DNA of 64,000 nucleotides from Tritrichomonas musculus (Eukaryota > Parabasalia > Tritrichomonadida > Tritrichomonadidae): positions 5,022,001-5,086,000 of the forward strand of contig JAPFFF010000007.1 in NCBI GenBank assembly GCA_039105265.1, read 5' to 3'. The stretch's first letter is position 1. Each line of letters begins with the position of its first letter. Both the position numbers and the translations under genes were made by a program. Positions 1 to 10,030 of this stretch are shown here, one piece after another. The notes below the pieces were generated by a model. The model searched no databases. It was not told where the DNA came from and saw only the letters and a program-made list of their open reading frames with translations.

Positions 1-1079
1 CTATTAAAAATGTTGGATATATTTGAAATTGTTGAATAAATATTTTCAACTTCCTTTTCAATTATATCTGAAGATTTGCTATTATCTATGATTTTCAAAA
101 ATTTGTTCATCAAAAGATTGTTGCTTTCAAATTTGGCAATGTTCTTTGTAAAATATTTCATCAATTTGACAATCAATTCTGATATTTCTGGCCGTTCATC
201 TGGCTCATCTTTCGTGCATTCCACACTCAGTTCAGTGATTTCTGATATTTCAAAATGTTCTGGATCAAATATAAAAGAGCTTGATTTAGGTTCTTCCTCT
301 TTAATGATGTAATAAATAAGTTTCCCAATTGAATAAATATCTGCTTTAGTTGAAAATTGTTTTTTAAATGAAATTTCTGGGGCAATAAAAAACTCACTTC
401 CCAAATCTGCGGTCGTTTTTTCACCTTTGTTTTCTGTGTCAAAAATAATTCGATCAAAATCAATGATGATCGCATTTCTGTTCTGATCAATGATGACGTT
501 ATTTGGTTTCAAATCTCTGTAAATGTATTTTTGTGAATGGAAGTATTGAATTGTCAGCAAGATTTCCATTATGATAATGATTTTTTCAAAGAAATCAAGA
601 TTCAGTTGTTTGATATTTTTAAGTGTGCATCCATCAATAAAGTCAATAACGACGCTTTTGCCATCTGGTGTTCCATAATATCGAGGCAAAAAAGGATGAC
701 AAAAAGTTTCATAATTCAATATTTCTCGACTTTGTAACTTCTGATTTTCTAGGTCACTTCCAGTTTGCTTTTTAATTGCAAATAACTTCTCTTCTTTATA
801 ATTGTACGTTAAATATGCATATCCACATGAACCTATTCCTAATAGGTATATATCGATAAAATCATCCATTTTCATGTCTGGAATTTTCGCCGGAGGATGA
901 GATAGTTCATTAATGTTCTCAACTCGATCAATTCTTGATTCAATGTAGCTTTTCTGTAATAAATAAGCAGCAATTGTTTCATATTCACATTCCTTGATCT
1001 TGCTTGAGATTGTATATCTTATTGGTGCATTTTGTAAGAATGATCGAATTTGTTCTTCATTAATAAATATTCCTTCCAT
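1..1079 (-). CDS. protein kinase, C-terminus off the left edge
   Basis: This minus-strand frame stays open to base 1, so the C-terminus lies outside the window. It encodes a serine/threonine-type kinase domain: a glycine loop GIGSCG, the ATP lysine in FAIKK, the catalytic loop YRDLKPNN, DFD in place of DFG, the APE-like APEIS and the helix F motif ADIYSIGK. It closely parallels the Sel1-fused kinase at 10031-13978, so Sel1 repeats may follow beyond the edge. The first in-frame ATG is at 1079. Coding similarity to the other kinase continues in the same frame from 1080 to 1247 (YFDLTLVIT against SFDYQLIII) without an ATG, and a TAA lies at 1248-1250. The true N-terminus is therefore lost, spliced or recently broken. 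The kinase call is firm; substrate and activity are unknown. Confidence 0.82.
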   Translation of the reverse strand, partial: MEGIFINEEQIRSFLQNAPIRYTISSKIKECEYETIAAYLLQKSYIESRIDRVENINELSHPPAKIPDMKMDDFIDIYLLGIGSCGYAYLTYNYKEEKLFAIKKQTGSDLENQKLQSREILNYETFCHPFLPRYYGTPDGKSVVIDFIDGCTLKNIKQLNLDFFEKIIIIMEILLTIQYFHSQKYIYRDLKPNNVIIDQNRNAIIIDFDRIIFDTENKGEKTTADLGSEFFIAPEISFKKQFSTKADIYSIGKLIYYIIKEEEPKSSSFIFDPEHFEISEITELSVECTKDEPDERPEISELIVKLMKYFTKNIAKFESNNLLMNKFLKIIDNSKSSDIIEKEVENIYSTISNISNIFN

Positions 1080-1247
1080 TTGAATAGAATCATCAATTTG
1101 TACTCGAATTATTTCATAAGAATTGTTTGGAAGATAATATATCAAAGAGATTTGATTATTTTTAAAAAGTTGTTGGATTGCAGGAAATGTTGATTTGTTT
1201 GTAATAACTAGCGTAAGATCGAAATAAACAAGAAAAATATCGCCATA

Positions 1248-1765
1248 TTATTTATAAAAATAAAAAAAATCAAATCTATTTAGTTTCGAACTCATTACTT
1301 TGGCCTCAAATTAATTTTTCCTTTAAGCCAGAGTTCTCAAATTTGAAATGTTAAAATATTTATATTTAAAGATAAATATCTTTATTTTTTAAATACAACT
1401 TTTATTAACTTTTTCTAGAAAAGTCGTATTCCAATTATTTTCACGTAGACGTAATCGTAAAACGTAATTGTTTTTTTTCTTGGTCTATTTTATTGAAAAA
1501 GTTTGAACAGAACGTAATTTTTCAAACCTCCGAAAGGCAAGATAATGATTAAATTTTCCACAATAAAATATTTTTTTATTTAAAGTGTTTATTTATAATA
1601 AAATATACCGAAAAAACTAATTAATAAGTTTATTTCGTTAATTTTAGTTCTAAAATTTATGAAATATTGATTTTTATTTTAATGTAAACGTATATTTTTG
1701 AATATTAGTTATAAAAAATATTTGTGAATACTCAAACAAAATTTTAAATAAACGAATAAAAAAAA
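1248..1765. other. divergent intergenic region
   Basis: This AT-rich spacer of about 520 bases separates the minus-strand kinase from the plus-strand chromatin remodeller and should hold both promoters. A short in-frame ATG (1293-1295) stands 15 codons before the stop at 1248-1250 and could be the old start of the kinase gene. I saw no clear initiator motif for either gene and no other coding frame. Confidence 0.5.
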
Positions 1766-4700
1766 ATGCGCAAAAGGAGCAAATTAACTACAAGTTCATC
1801 ATCAGATGTAGAGTTCATCCCCACAAAACCATCGAACGGGGATAAAATAGACTTGGAATCGGATGACGAAAACGACTCTTTTGTCACGTCAGATCATAAT
1901 TCAGATTCACTTTCTGATTCAGAGTCAAAAGCTGCAATGACATCAGAATCGAATTCAGATTCCAAAATCGGAAGTGAATTTGAAATCAGTTCAGACTCCG
2001 ATTCGGTATCAGATACCAAGATGAAACTCGAACCTGACACAGCGTCCAACTCTCAATCAGATACATCAGAACCATCGGAAGCAGAATATGAATCAAGTTT
2101 TACATCAGATTTAGGCTCAGAGGACAATGATCCTAGTGAAGAAATTGAAAAAATCATTGGCATGGATCGACCAGAATTTCCAGAAGACGACGAGGATCTT
2201 TTTTTCTATGTTAAATACAAAAACAAGTCATATTTAGCATGTGAATGGGTTACCAAAGATAATCTTACTTCAACGAAGCGAGGCAAGGCGTTATTGACCA
2301 AATTTGAGCAATTTCTAACACCTTTTCGAAAAGTTCCATTTTACAACCAAATAAACGCAGAAATTCCTTTATATAAACCGTCCAGTATTGAATTTGAGAA
2401 AGGCTTCATTATACCAGAAAAGATCCTCTCAATTCAGCGGAAATTCAGAGAGAGACGATACCTCATTAAATGGCTTTCATTGGACATTTCAGAGTCAACG
2501 TGGGAGACCGATGTCAGCGACCAATTAATCGCAGATTATGAGGAAAACAACAAGAGCACGCATCCTGCATTATTCAAGATGGAAGACGAAGATGATCGTC
2601 ATTTTGAACCCATAAGTGAATCGCCTAGTTACAAGAACGATAACCGATTAACTGACTATCAAATCCAAGGACTAAATTTTCTTCTTTTTTGCTGGTTTCA
2701 AAAGCGGAATTCAATTCTAGCTGATGAAATGGGACTTGGGAAGACGATAGAAAGCATCTCAATTTTGGTTAGTTTATCTAAAATGTACCCTTCATGGGGC
2801 CCTTTTTTGGTTGTTTGTCCTTTGTCTACAGTGCCGAATTGGCTGGATGAATTCGAGCAATGGACTGACTTTCGTGTTGCCTGTTTGATGGGTGAGAAAA
2901 AGTCTCGACAAATGATGAAACAATACTTGTTCTTTCATCATATTGATGGGAAAAATAAACTTGATCGTAAAAAGATTATTTTTGACGTCTTGGTTGTTAG
3001 TTATGAATGGTTGGCTCGTGAGTTTCAATTCATTAAACAGTTCAATTTCATGTACACAATTATTGACGAAGCTCAAAAAATCAAAAATTCTAAATCTAAC
3101 ATTTTTCAATATTGTATGAAAATACCAACATGTCACTTTTTGTTAATGACTGGTACGCCTATTCAAAATAATCTGTCTGAGTTGTGGTCACTTCTTCATT
3201 TCATCGCACCTAAAGAATTCGATAATTATGACGATTTCATCTCTGAATACGAAGTGAGGGGCGATCCTGATAAAATTGTCAAGCTTCAGATGTTGATTCA
3301 ACCGTATCTTTTCAGAAGAAATAAAAATGACGTTAATTTGAAGTTGCCTGAAAAAGAAGAGACAATCATTGAAGTTGAAATGACTCAAATTCAACGTACT
3401 TTCTCTAAAATTATTTTGAAAGATAATATTGACATTTTATCTGACATGTCAACATATAAAACTAATTTAAATAACGTCATGATGCAACTTAGAAAACTTT
3501 TCTGTCATCCGTTCTTGTTCGCTCAATTGGAGTCTCTTTGTCTCTCTCAATATCGAGAGAAAAATAATATCCCTGAATCAACTCCTTTGACAAATGAAGA
3601 CGAAATCAAATCATTGGTAATGGCATCAGGAAAGACCATTTTAATTGACAAACTTCTTCCTAAATTAAAGGAAGGAAATCATAAAGTTTTGATCTTTTCT
3701 CAAATGACAAGAATGTTGGACATCATTGAAGATTACCTAGTATATAAGCAATACAATTACGAGAGACTTGATGGCTCTTGTAGCACAGCTAGAAGAAAAT
3801 TGTCAATTGAAAAATTTCAGAACGATGATGATGCCTTCATTTTCCTTCTTTCAACTCGAGCTGGCGGTCTTGGAATCAATCTGACAAAGGCAGACACAGT
3901 CATTATATATGACTGTGATTGGAACCCACAAAACGACATCCAAGCACAATCAAGAGCTCATCGAATAGGTCAAACAAAAAAGGTTAACGTTTATCGTTTG
4001 ATAACTCGTGGTTGTTATGAATCTGAAATGTTTACTAGAGCTTCAAAAAAGCTCGCTCTTGATTATGCAATTCTTGATTCAAATTCTTCTGGTTCTTTTG
4101 ATCTTTATAACCGAAGACCACATATTTCTAAGGCACAAGAAAGAGAACAAGCACGAGCTGAACTTCAATTAATTCTTCGGAAAGGTGCCTATTACACTTT
4201 TAATGATGATCCGAATGAAATTGACAAGTTTTGCTCTGAAGATATCGATAAGATTCTCGAACATCGTTCTCATTTAAGAAAGGACATCATAACTGGCGGA
4301 AACTCCAGATTTAAGCACATTTCATTCGACGCAAATCAAGGAAATGAAGATGCCGAAGTCTTAAGAAGTGATTTTTGGAAAAAATTGGATAATTCCAAGA
4401 ATATTCCTGATGATTATCTCGACATTGATCTTGATTCTGGGATTCAAACGAGGCCGAAAACGCAAATAAAAACAAAGATGACTGAAACAAAGCCAAAAAA
4501 GACTAAAAAGAAAAATTCTAGTGATGAATCGAATTCTAGTTCTTATTCTTCTGATATTTCATATTCATACTATACTGAATCTGATGATGATTTTGTTCCT
4601 GGTTCACAAAAGAATAACGATGATGATGAAGATGAACGAGAATTTGAAAAAGTTCATGAAGAAGAAGATGACGATGACGATTTGCCTCCACCAGAACCCG

Positions 4701-6337
4701 ATGATGATGTTATTTACGTCACAACAAAGAAATCTAAAAGTCCTTCATTTGATTATTCAAAGGCAAAACAAAATCAAGCTGTTGATCACCTCTCTTTGAT
4801 TGCAAATCAAGTTTTAGATCGTCAATTAGGTCCATATAAAACAAAACCACAACCAATACCCACTTATAGACCGGTACAAACAATACCATTATCAGTTATA
4901 GGTCCAATTCATTATAAGAGCATGACAGCCTCTAATATAGACTCGAATCAAAATGTTACAAATGATTTCATTTTAAAAAATTCTCTTAATATATTGAGAA
5001 AGCATGGAATTAGTGGAGCACGTCTTGTTTTTTCTGAGTACATGCAAGAAATATGTAAATCATTAATGGCCGTTTTAATTCAACGTATTGGAAAGTTAAA
5101 TGTAAACTTTTCAGTTGAAAAAAATAAAGCTATTAGTTTCTACGTTAATCAACATATTTCGAATCTTTCTGAACAGATAGAAAAAGTTAATTATTCTGAA
5201 TTTAAAGATGAAAATTACATCAGAAAATTATTCAATGGTGATGAAATTAAGATTTTAGAAGATGCAATAAATTATGATATTTTGTATCGCACTGGTCTTT
5301 ATTTATCACATGAAAAATTGCCAACAAAATTCCAATTTGCACCTGAAATGCAAACACCAATTGGATGGACGCCAATTCATGATTTCATTGGAATTACAGC
5401 TTCACTTTTATATGATGATTATTCGTCAATTTTGAATGATGAAAAACTTCCTTTTGAAACCATGAAATTCTATCCAAATATTAAAGATTGGTTGAGATCT
5501 CGTTATCGATTAATTTTTTATGAAATAACAAAATTTGTTCCTTCAAGTTTCTGTGTTTATGACAAGATAGAAAAAGTCAAAAATAAAGAATTTGAAAATA
5601 TTGAAAGTTTTGTAAAAAATAATTATCATGTTGTGTATCCAGAACGGCTATCAATATCATTCCAAAAAAAGATAATTCGTCTTTTGTATCTTTATGGAAT
5701 TCCACAAAATGATGGACTTGGAAAAATAGAGAATATTTTGGGAGTTAAAAGTGACACACCTACATCGAAATCATTGAATATTTTCATTCATAAAATTTTG
5801 AATAAATGCAAAAAATATGAAAATAAAATCGAAGAGATAATTGATACTTTGCCTAAAGTTGAAAGAAAAGAACTTAAAAGTATTGAAAATGTCGATGTCG
5901 AATGGATTAAAGAAGAAGCAATTGAAAGTCTCTCTTCAAATATTTTCATCATTTATAAAGTTCGAAATTATTACTTCAAATACATTACTAAAAATGAAGA
6001 TCTTAATCTGAAAAACTTCCAAAATATTCCTCTTTGTGAATGTCCGTATATTAAAAATAGAATTTCTTGGTGGAGTTTGAAATGTGACATTATTTTGTTT
6101 AAGATTGTCGCTTTTTATGGTTTCTTGTTCAATTCTGTTTTCTTGCTCTTCATTCGGCCTAACAATATCTCGCATTCAATGATAGGCGATATTCGTGCAA
6201 AGGAGACAATTTCTTTGACACCTGATACAACAAATTCTTCATTGGTCTTCTTGGGTCCTGCTTTAAATCTTGAATATAAAAAAAGGAGAATCATTGAAAT
6301 AGTTAAAAGTATTGAAGAAGCTCAAATAACAGTGTAA
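1766..6337 (+). CDS. CHD1-like chromatin remodelling ATPase
   Basis: This 1523-residue protein is an SNF2-family nucleosome remodeller of CHD type, acting in the nucleus. The N-terminal 120 residues are acidic and serine-rich. Two chromodomain-like segments follow (about 125-190 and 208-255; the second carries YLIKWLSLDISESTWE). The bipartite ATPase spans about 290-770: Walker A DEMGLGKT near 320, motif II IIDEAQ near 433 (DEAQ rather than DEAH), TGTPIQNN near 462, LIFSQM near 641, STRAGGLGINL near 695 and AHRIGQT near 733. The CHD1-type bridge VYRLITRG and LALDYAILDS follows. Residues about 900-990 are lysine/acidic low-complexity, and the last 400 residues are unassigned (possibly a SANT/SLIDE-like DNA-binding part). 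The frame is intact, the ATG is clear and the stop reads into TAAAT. Single-copy housekeeping use is inferred. Confidence 0.93.
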   Translation: MRKRSKLTTSSSSDVEFIPTKPSNGDKIDLESDDENDSFVTSDHNSDSLSDSESKAAMTSESNSDSKIGSEFEISSDSDSVSDTKMKLEPDTASNSQSDTSEPSEAEYESSFTSDLGSEDNDPSEEIEKIIGMDRPEFPEDDEDLFFYVKYKNKSYLACEWVTKDNLTSTKRGKALLTKFEQFLTPFRKVPFYNQINAEIPLYKPSSIEFEKGFIIPEKILSIQRKFRERRYLIKWLSLDISESTWETDVSDQLIADYEENNKSTHPALFKMEDEDDRHFEPISESPSYKNDNRLTDYQIQGLNFLLFCWFQKRNSILADEMGLGKTIESISILVSLSKMYPSWGPFLVVCPLSTVPNWLDEFEQWTDFRVACLMGEKKSRQMMKQYLFFHHIDGKNKLDRKKIIFDVLVVSYEWLAREFQFIKQFNFMYTIIDEAQKIKNSKSNIFQYCMKIPTCHFLLMTGTPIQNNLSELWSLLHFIAPKEFDNYDDFISEYEVRGDPDKIVKLQMLIQPYLFRRNKNDVNLKLPEKEETIIEVEMTQIQRTFSKIILKDNIDILSDMSTYKTNLNNVMMQLRKLFCHPFLFAQLESLCLSQYREKNNIPESTPLTNEDEIKSLVMASGKTILIDKLLPKLKEGNHKVLIFSQMTRMLDIIEDYLVYKQYNYERLDGSCSTARRKLSIEKFQNDDDAFIFLLSTRAGGLGINLTKADTVIIYDCDWNPQNDIQAQSRAHRIGQTKKVNVYRLITRGCYESEMFTRASKKLALDYAILDSNSSGSFDLYNRRPHISKAQEREQARAELQLILRKGAYYTFNDDPNEIDKFCSEDIDKILEHRSHLRKDIITGGNSRFKHISFDANQGNEDAEVLRSDFWKKLDNSKNIPDDYLDIDLDSGIQTRPKTQIKTKMTETKPKKTKKKNSSDESNSSSYSSDISYSYYTESDDDFVPGSQKNNDDDEDEREFEKVHEEEDDDDDLPPPEPDDDVIYVTTKKSKSPSFDYSKAKQNQAVDHLSLIANQVLDRQLGPYKTKPQPIPTYRPVQTIPLSVIGPIHYKSMTASNIDSNQNVTNDFILKNSLNILRKHGISGARLVFSEYMQEICKSLMAVLIQRIGKLNVNFSVEKNKAISFYVNQHISNLSEQIEKVNYSEFKDENYIRKLFNGDEIKILEDAINYDILYRTGLYLSHEKLPTKFQFAPEMQTPIGWTPIHDFIGITASLLYDDYSSILNDEKLPFETMKFYPNIKDWLRSRYRLIFYEITKFVPSSFCVYDKIEKVKNKEFENIESFVKNNYHVVYPERLSISFQKKIIRLLYLYGIPQNDGLGKIENILGVKSDTPTSKSLNIFIHKILNKCKKYENKIEEIIDTLPKVERKELKSIENVDVEWIKEEAIESLSSNIFIIYKVRNYYFKYITKNEDLNLKNFQNIPLCECPYIKNRISWWSLKCDIILFKIVAFYGFLFNSVFLLFIRPNNISHSMIGDIRAKETISLTPDTTNSSLVFLGPALNLEYKKRRIIEIVKSIEEAQITV

Positions 6338-6636
6338 ATCATTATTTTTAAAGTTTTATAAATTATAATATTATATATAACTTTATGTTTAAAAAATCTT
6401 TTTTTATTATTAATATTATTATTAAACTTAAATTCAAATGCCAGCCCATTATTTTTTCTCTCAATTTATTTGACAAAAAAATATTTACTTCAATTTTTAA
6501 AAAGTTTTTATTATTTCTTTTCAATTTATACTTTAAAATTTTTGAGTATAAAAGCTAATGATTATTAAGTATCTCATGTATTAAAATATCATTTAAAAAA
6601 GAAAATCAATGTATTGCATTAAAAGACAACATTGAT
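6338..6636. other. tail-to-tail intergenic spacer
   Basis: This AT-rich spacer lies between the 3' ends of the chromatin remodeller and the BspA-like gene. It should contain only the two polyadenylation regions. No coding frame or repeat was recognised. Confidence 0.5.
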
Positions 6637-7824
6637 TCAAAATAAAACCAAGTTTGTCCGCTTGTATGTGCCTAAATATCTAGGTTGCAAATAAATAGGA
6701 TCCAAGGAGGAAGGAATTTTTAGTTCATCCAATGAATAACAATCACTGAAAGCATACAAGCCAATTCTATTTACAGAAGGAGGTATTGATAACTGTTCAA
6801 TAAGAGAGCACCCGCTAAAAGCAAATCTTCCAATATTTGTTACTGAAGAAGGGATTGATACTTCTTTCAAATTTTTGCAACTGCAGAAAGTTCCCTCATT
6901 AATTGATTTTATAGAAAATGGAATTGAAATTTTGGTCAGTGAAATACAACTGCAGAAAGCAAAATGTCCAATTGACGTTACTGATGAAGGAAGATTCAAT
7001 TCTTTCAATGACTTGCAGTCTAAGAAAGCTTTTGTGCCAATTAATTGTAATGAAGAAGGAAGAGATACTTTCTCTAGCGCTGAACATTCTTCGAAAGCGA
7101 ATGATTCAATTGAAGTCACTGAAGAAGGAATCGTTATTTCTTTCAATGATGTGCATTTTTTAAAAGCACTTGATTTGATTGAAATAACAGAAGAAGGAAT
7201 CGTTATTGTAACTAAATTTGTACAACGACAAAAAGCACGTTCGTTAATTAAAGTGTTTGAATTAGAAATATTGAAACTAATCAATGATTTGCAATCTTCA
7301 AAGCATCGTTTAAATCTTGCTGCATGTTCAAAATCAACTTGTGTCAAATTTTCACAACCACTAAAAACATGTGGCTTCATTGAAACAACAGTAGAAGGAA
7401 TGGAAATTTGTGTTAATGAAACGCAATTTTTAAATGCATAGCTACATATTGAATGCATTGAAGATGGTGCTTCAAACACGACTTGTGTCATTAATTTACA
7501 ATTTTTAAAGCAACTTGCTCCAATGAAAGTGACTGAAGAAGGAATTGTCATTTCTTTTAATGAGTAACAGCATCCAAAAGCACTTTTACCAAATTTTTTG
7601 ACTGATGAAGGTGCTATAAAATTAACTTCTTCTAATGATGAACATAAAGCAAAAGAAAAATCATCAATCAATTCAACAGAAGAAGGAATGACAATTTTTT
7701 TCACATTTTTTAGGCCATAAAAAATTTCACGATAAATCACGATTTTTGGCAAAGATAACAATAAATTTAAAATATCATAACTATCATTCTCTGCAGCACA
7801 ATGAATTGCATTAATAAAAAAAAT
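6637..7824 (-). CDS. BspA-like LRR half of a split ankyrin/BspA gene
   Basis: The frame is open from 7824 down to the stop at 6637 but has no ATG near its 5' end; the first residues are an ankyrin unit (NAIHCAAENDSYDILNLLLS). About 13 BspA/LRR_5 units of roughly 23 residues follow, with the pattern SLxxITIPSSVxSIGxxAFxxC. Such proteins are usually surface-exposed or secreted adhesion or binding proteins in trichomonads. I see no signal peptide here. It lies directly downstream of the DUF3447 frame at 7853-8962 and matches the second half of genes such as 14312-17320, so both pieces are almost certainly one gene. They are separated by about 30-75 bases with stops in the reading frame. Splicing, a frameshift or pseudogene decay could explain this. 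Confidence 0.75.
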   Translation of the reverse strand: MFFINAIHCAAENDSYDILNLLLSLPKIVIYREIFYGLKNVKKIVIPSSVELIDDFSFALCSSLEEVNFIAPSSVKKFGKSAFGCCYSLKEMTIPSSVTFIGASCFKNCKLMTQVVFEAPSSMHSICSYAFKNCVSLTQISIPSTVVSMKPHVFSGCENLTQVDFEHAARFKRCFEDCKSLISFNISNSNTLINERAFCRCTNLVTITIPSSVISIKSSAFKKCTSLKEITIPSSVTSIESFAFEECSALEKVSLPSSLQLIGTKAFLDCKSLKELNLPSSVTSIGHFAFCSCISLTKISIPFSIKSINEGTFCSCKNLKEVSIPSSVTNIGRFAFSGCSLIEQLSIPPSVNRIGLYAFSDCYSLDELKIPSSLDPIYLQPRYLGTYKRTNLVLF

Positions 7825-7852
7825 TTAATTATGAAATGTAATAAAAAAAAAT

Positions 7853-8962
7853 TTATTTTTTCAAAACTCCAAAATAACGGTCATTTTCAATATCATTTTC
7901 TTTAATTGTGTTAACATAAAGTTTTACAAATGGGAAATGATCATACTTGCATGCATTATTCAAAAAAGTTTGATCAATATAATCTTCTGATAGATAGAAA
8001 AAGTTACAATAATGAAAAGCAAATGAATTCAAATTTTGAAGTTCATTGAAATAATTGTTTTCAAAATAATCAACAAAGAAATTATGATGACATTTTATTG
8101 ACTCTTCAACTAATTTTTCCTTATCTTTAATTAAAATAACATTTTCTTCAATAAGGTGGATCATTTTGGAACTTTTTGAATGAATTGCATAAAACCATAA
8201 ATTTTCATTCAAATCAATTATACTGTTTTTTAAATAATTGAAAATTTGAATTGAGCCATAAAAAGTTGCATATTCAATTAATGTTGGTTCTTTATCAATT
8301 AAAAAAGAATTCGTTTCAAATATTGATTTCTTAATTTTGCTTGAAAGTGGAATTTCTGTTCTGTTCACAAATGAAACAAATTCTATAATTGAGTCTTGGC
8401 GAATTAACGAACAAATAAATGTGTCATTTTCACCAATTTGACGTTTCTCTTCAAAATTGGTAAAAATATCGGAATCAATAGATAAAAGTTCATTTTTTAT
8501 TTCTGTTTTTTGATTTTCGGTGAGGTGAGATTCTATTTCTGGATAGAAAAAGTGGCAAACCGTTTTGTTTTTGAGAAGATAATTCAAAATTGAATCATCA
8601 ATGATTATGATTTCATTTTGGAAGAGAAAAAGAAGAACTCGTTTGTTGTCCTTGAAAATACTGAATATTTCTGAATTTGAGAAAGTTTGTTTGATTGCTT
8701 TTTCAAAGAATATAATAATTTGATTGATCTTTTGGTCGAAAAGAGGGGTTCGACGATGATTATCAGAAATTCTCAATATTAACAATAATAATATTTTAAG
8801 TTCATGTTTAATTTCTTTGTCATTGTCAATGAAATTATAATTTTCAAAAAGATCATGAATATTACATTCAATTTCATCCTGATTTTCAAGAAAATCAAGA
8901 AGACTGTTGTAAAGTTTTTTTTTCTGTCTTATATATTCTTGTAATTCTATATTTGCATTCAT
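7853..8962 (-). CDS. DUF3447/ankyrin N-terminal half of a split BspA gene
   Basis: This 369-residue frame starts at a clear ATG. It has the N-terminal helical region (ELQEYIRQKKKLYNSLLDFL) and the DUF3447-type ankyrin-like core (LIEYATFYGSIQIFNYLK, LWFYAIHSKSSKMIHLIEEN) found in trichomonad ankyrin proteins. The same layout recurs at 14312 and 35848 in this window. It stops within what should be the first canonical ankyrin unit (CKYDHFPFVKLYVNTIKEND, then GVLKK and stop). The continuation appears 30-75 bases on in another frame (6637-7824). The function is probably protein-protein interaction; the partner is unknown. A TCATTT initiator-like motif lies two bases before the ATG. Confidence 0.75.
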   Translation of the reverse strand: MNANIELQEYIRQKKKLYNSLLDFLENQDEIECNIHDLFENYNFIDNDKEIKHELKILLLLILRISDNHRRTPLFDQKINQIIIFFEKAIKQTFSNSEIFSIFKDNKRVLLFLFQNEIIIIDDSILNYLLKNKTVCHFFYPEIESHLTENQKTEIKNELLSIDSDIFTNFEEKRQIGENDTFICSLIRQDSIIEFVSFVNRTEIPLSSKIKKSIFETNSFLIDKEPTLIEYATFYGSIQIFNYLKNSIIDLNENLWFYAIHSKSSKMIHLIEENVILIKDKEKLVEESIKCHHNFFVDYFENNYFNELQNLNSFAFHYCNFFYLSEDYIDQTFLNNACKYDHFPFVKLYVNTIKENDIENDRYFGVLKK

Positions 8963-8963
8963 T

Positions 8964-8969
8964 AAATGA
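8964..8969 (-). promoter_or_regulatory. candidate initiator (Inr) TCATTT
   Basis: On the minus strand the sequence just before the ATG at 8962 reads TATCATTTA. TCATTT fits the trichomonad initiator consensus TCAYTW, which normally lies within about 20 bases of the start codon. The short motif is common in AT-rich DNA, so this is only suggestive. Confidence 0.35.
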
Positions 8970-9068
8970 TATCAAACTTTTTTAATAAAATTGAATACAT
9001 TTGAACCAAATAGGTTCACAAAAATATAACATATATTTATCTTTTAAAAAAAAGGCAGAGATATTGAT

Positions 9069-9551
9069 ATGAGCAAAGTAATTATGATGTGTGGTGTATG
9101 TGGTTCTGGTAAAACTACTTATGCCAAGCAGAAAGAAAGCGAGGGTTATATTAGATTATCTATTGATGAAGAAATGTGGAAAACTTATGGAAAGAAAGGA
9201 ATTGATTTTCCAAATGATGAATACGAAGATCTCTCAACTATAGTTGAGCTAAAACTCCGCGAGAAACTAATCAATCTCATTAAAGAAGGTAAAAATGTTG
9301 TGATTGATTTCAGTTTTTGGAGTAGAGAAAGCCGCGATCATTATAAGAACATCATTGAAAATGAAGGTGGAACAGCAACACTTATATACATGAAAGCCAG
9401 CAAGGAAACACTGCGAAAAAGGCTTGAAAAAAGAAATCTGGTATTAAATGCTAACTCGCCATTTGAAATAACTGATGAAATATTGGAGCATCATTATAGT
9501 GGATTCCAAGAACCTATTGGTGAAGGAGAAATTGTTCTACAACAAGATTAA
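9069..9551 (+). CDS. small P-loop kinase (AAA_33/zeta-like nucleotide-binding fold)
   Basis: This 160-residue protein begins MSKVIMMCGVCGSGKTT, a Walker A motif within ten residues of the start. SIDEEMWKTYG follows, then a hydrophobic strand NVVIDFSFWSRESRD, in which the aspartate is a Walker-B-like or substrate residue. The lid-like segment is SKETLRKRLEKRN. This order is typical of small bacterial and eukaryotic kinases of the AAA_33 family that phosphorylate small molecules or nucleic-acid ends. The specific substrate cannot be read from the sequence. The length fits a stand-alone domain. Single-domain proteins of this type are commonest in bacteria and the base composition seems less AT-rich than its neighbours, so lateral transfer is possible. 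It is divergent from the gene at 8962, with only 106 bases between the starts. Confidence 0.8.
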   Translation: MSKVIMMCGVCGSGKTTYAKQKESEGYIRLSIDEEMWKTYGKKGIDFPNDEYEDLSTIVELKLREKLINLIKEGKNVVIDFSFWSRESRDHYKNIIENEGGTATLIYMKASKETLRKRLEKRNLVLNANSPFEITDEILEHHYSGFQEPIGEGEIVLQQD

Positions 9552-9834
9552 ATGAATGATTACATGATAAAGAGACTAACCATTTATTTATCTTCAAACT
9601 CAAATCCCTCAAAAATCACCTAAATCACGCAAATATTTCAATCACTTTACTAGTTTTTTTTATCTAACAGATAAGTACAAATTTGATTTGAAGTATATGC
9701 ACATCCTATGTTTTAATCTAATTTTTTTAGTAAAAAACGTTATTACTTTAATTTTTCTTCTTCAAACAAACTTTTTGTTTTAGAAGAAAGGTTAAATAAT
9801 ATTTAATATCAGCATGATATCATCTGGTTAATTC

Positions 9835-9866
<32 letters not shown>

Positions 9867-10030
9867 TAACTACTGAGTAAATAAATGAATATCTTTTATG
9901 AATATTGACTTAATCTTCCATCTGAAAAATTGATTTATTTCATGGGAAATTTTATCTAGAAGACGATAGAAAATTTTCATTGAATCAATGACGATATATA
10001 TCAAAAAGTGGAATTTGGGCACATTAAACA
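9552..10030. other. intergenic region with poly-A tract
   Basis: This is AT-rich spacer DNA between two plus-strand genes. It contains a run of 27 A at 9840-9866. No coding frame or inverted repeat was recognised. Confidence 0.5.
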
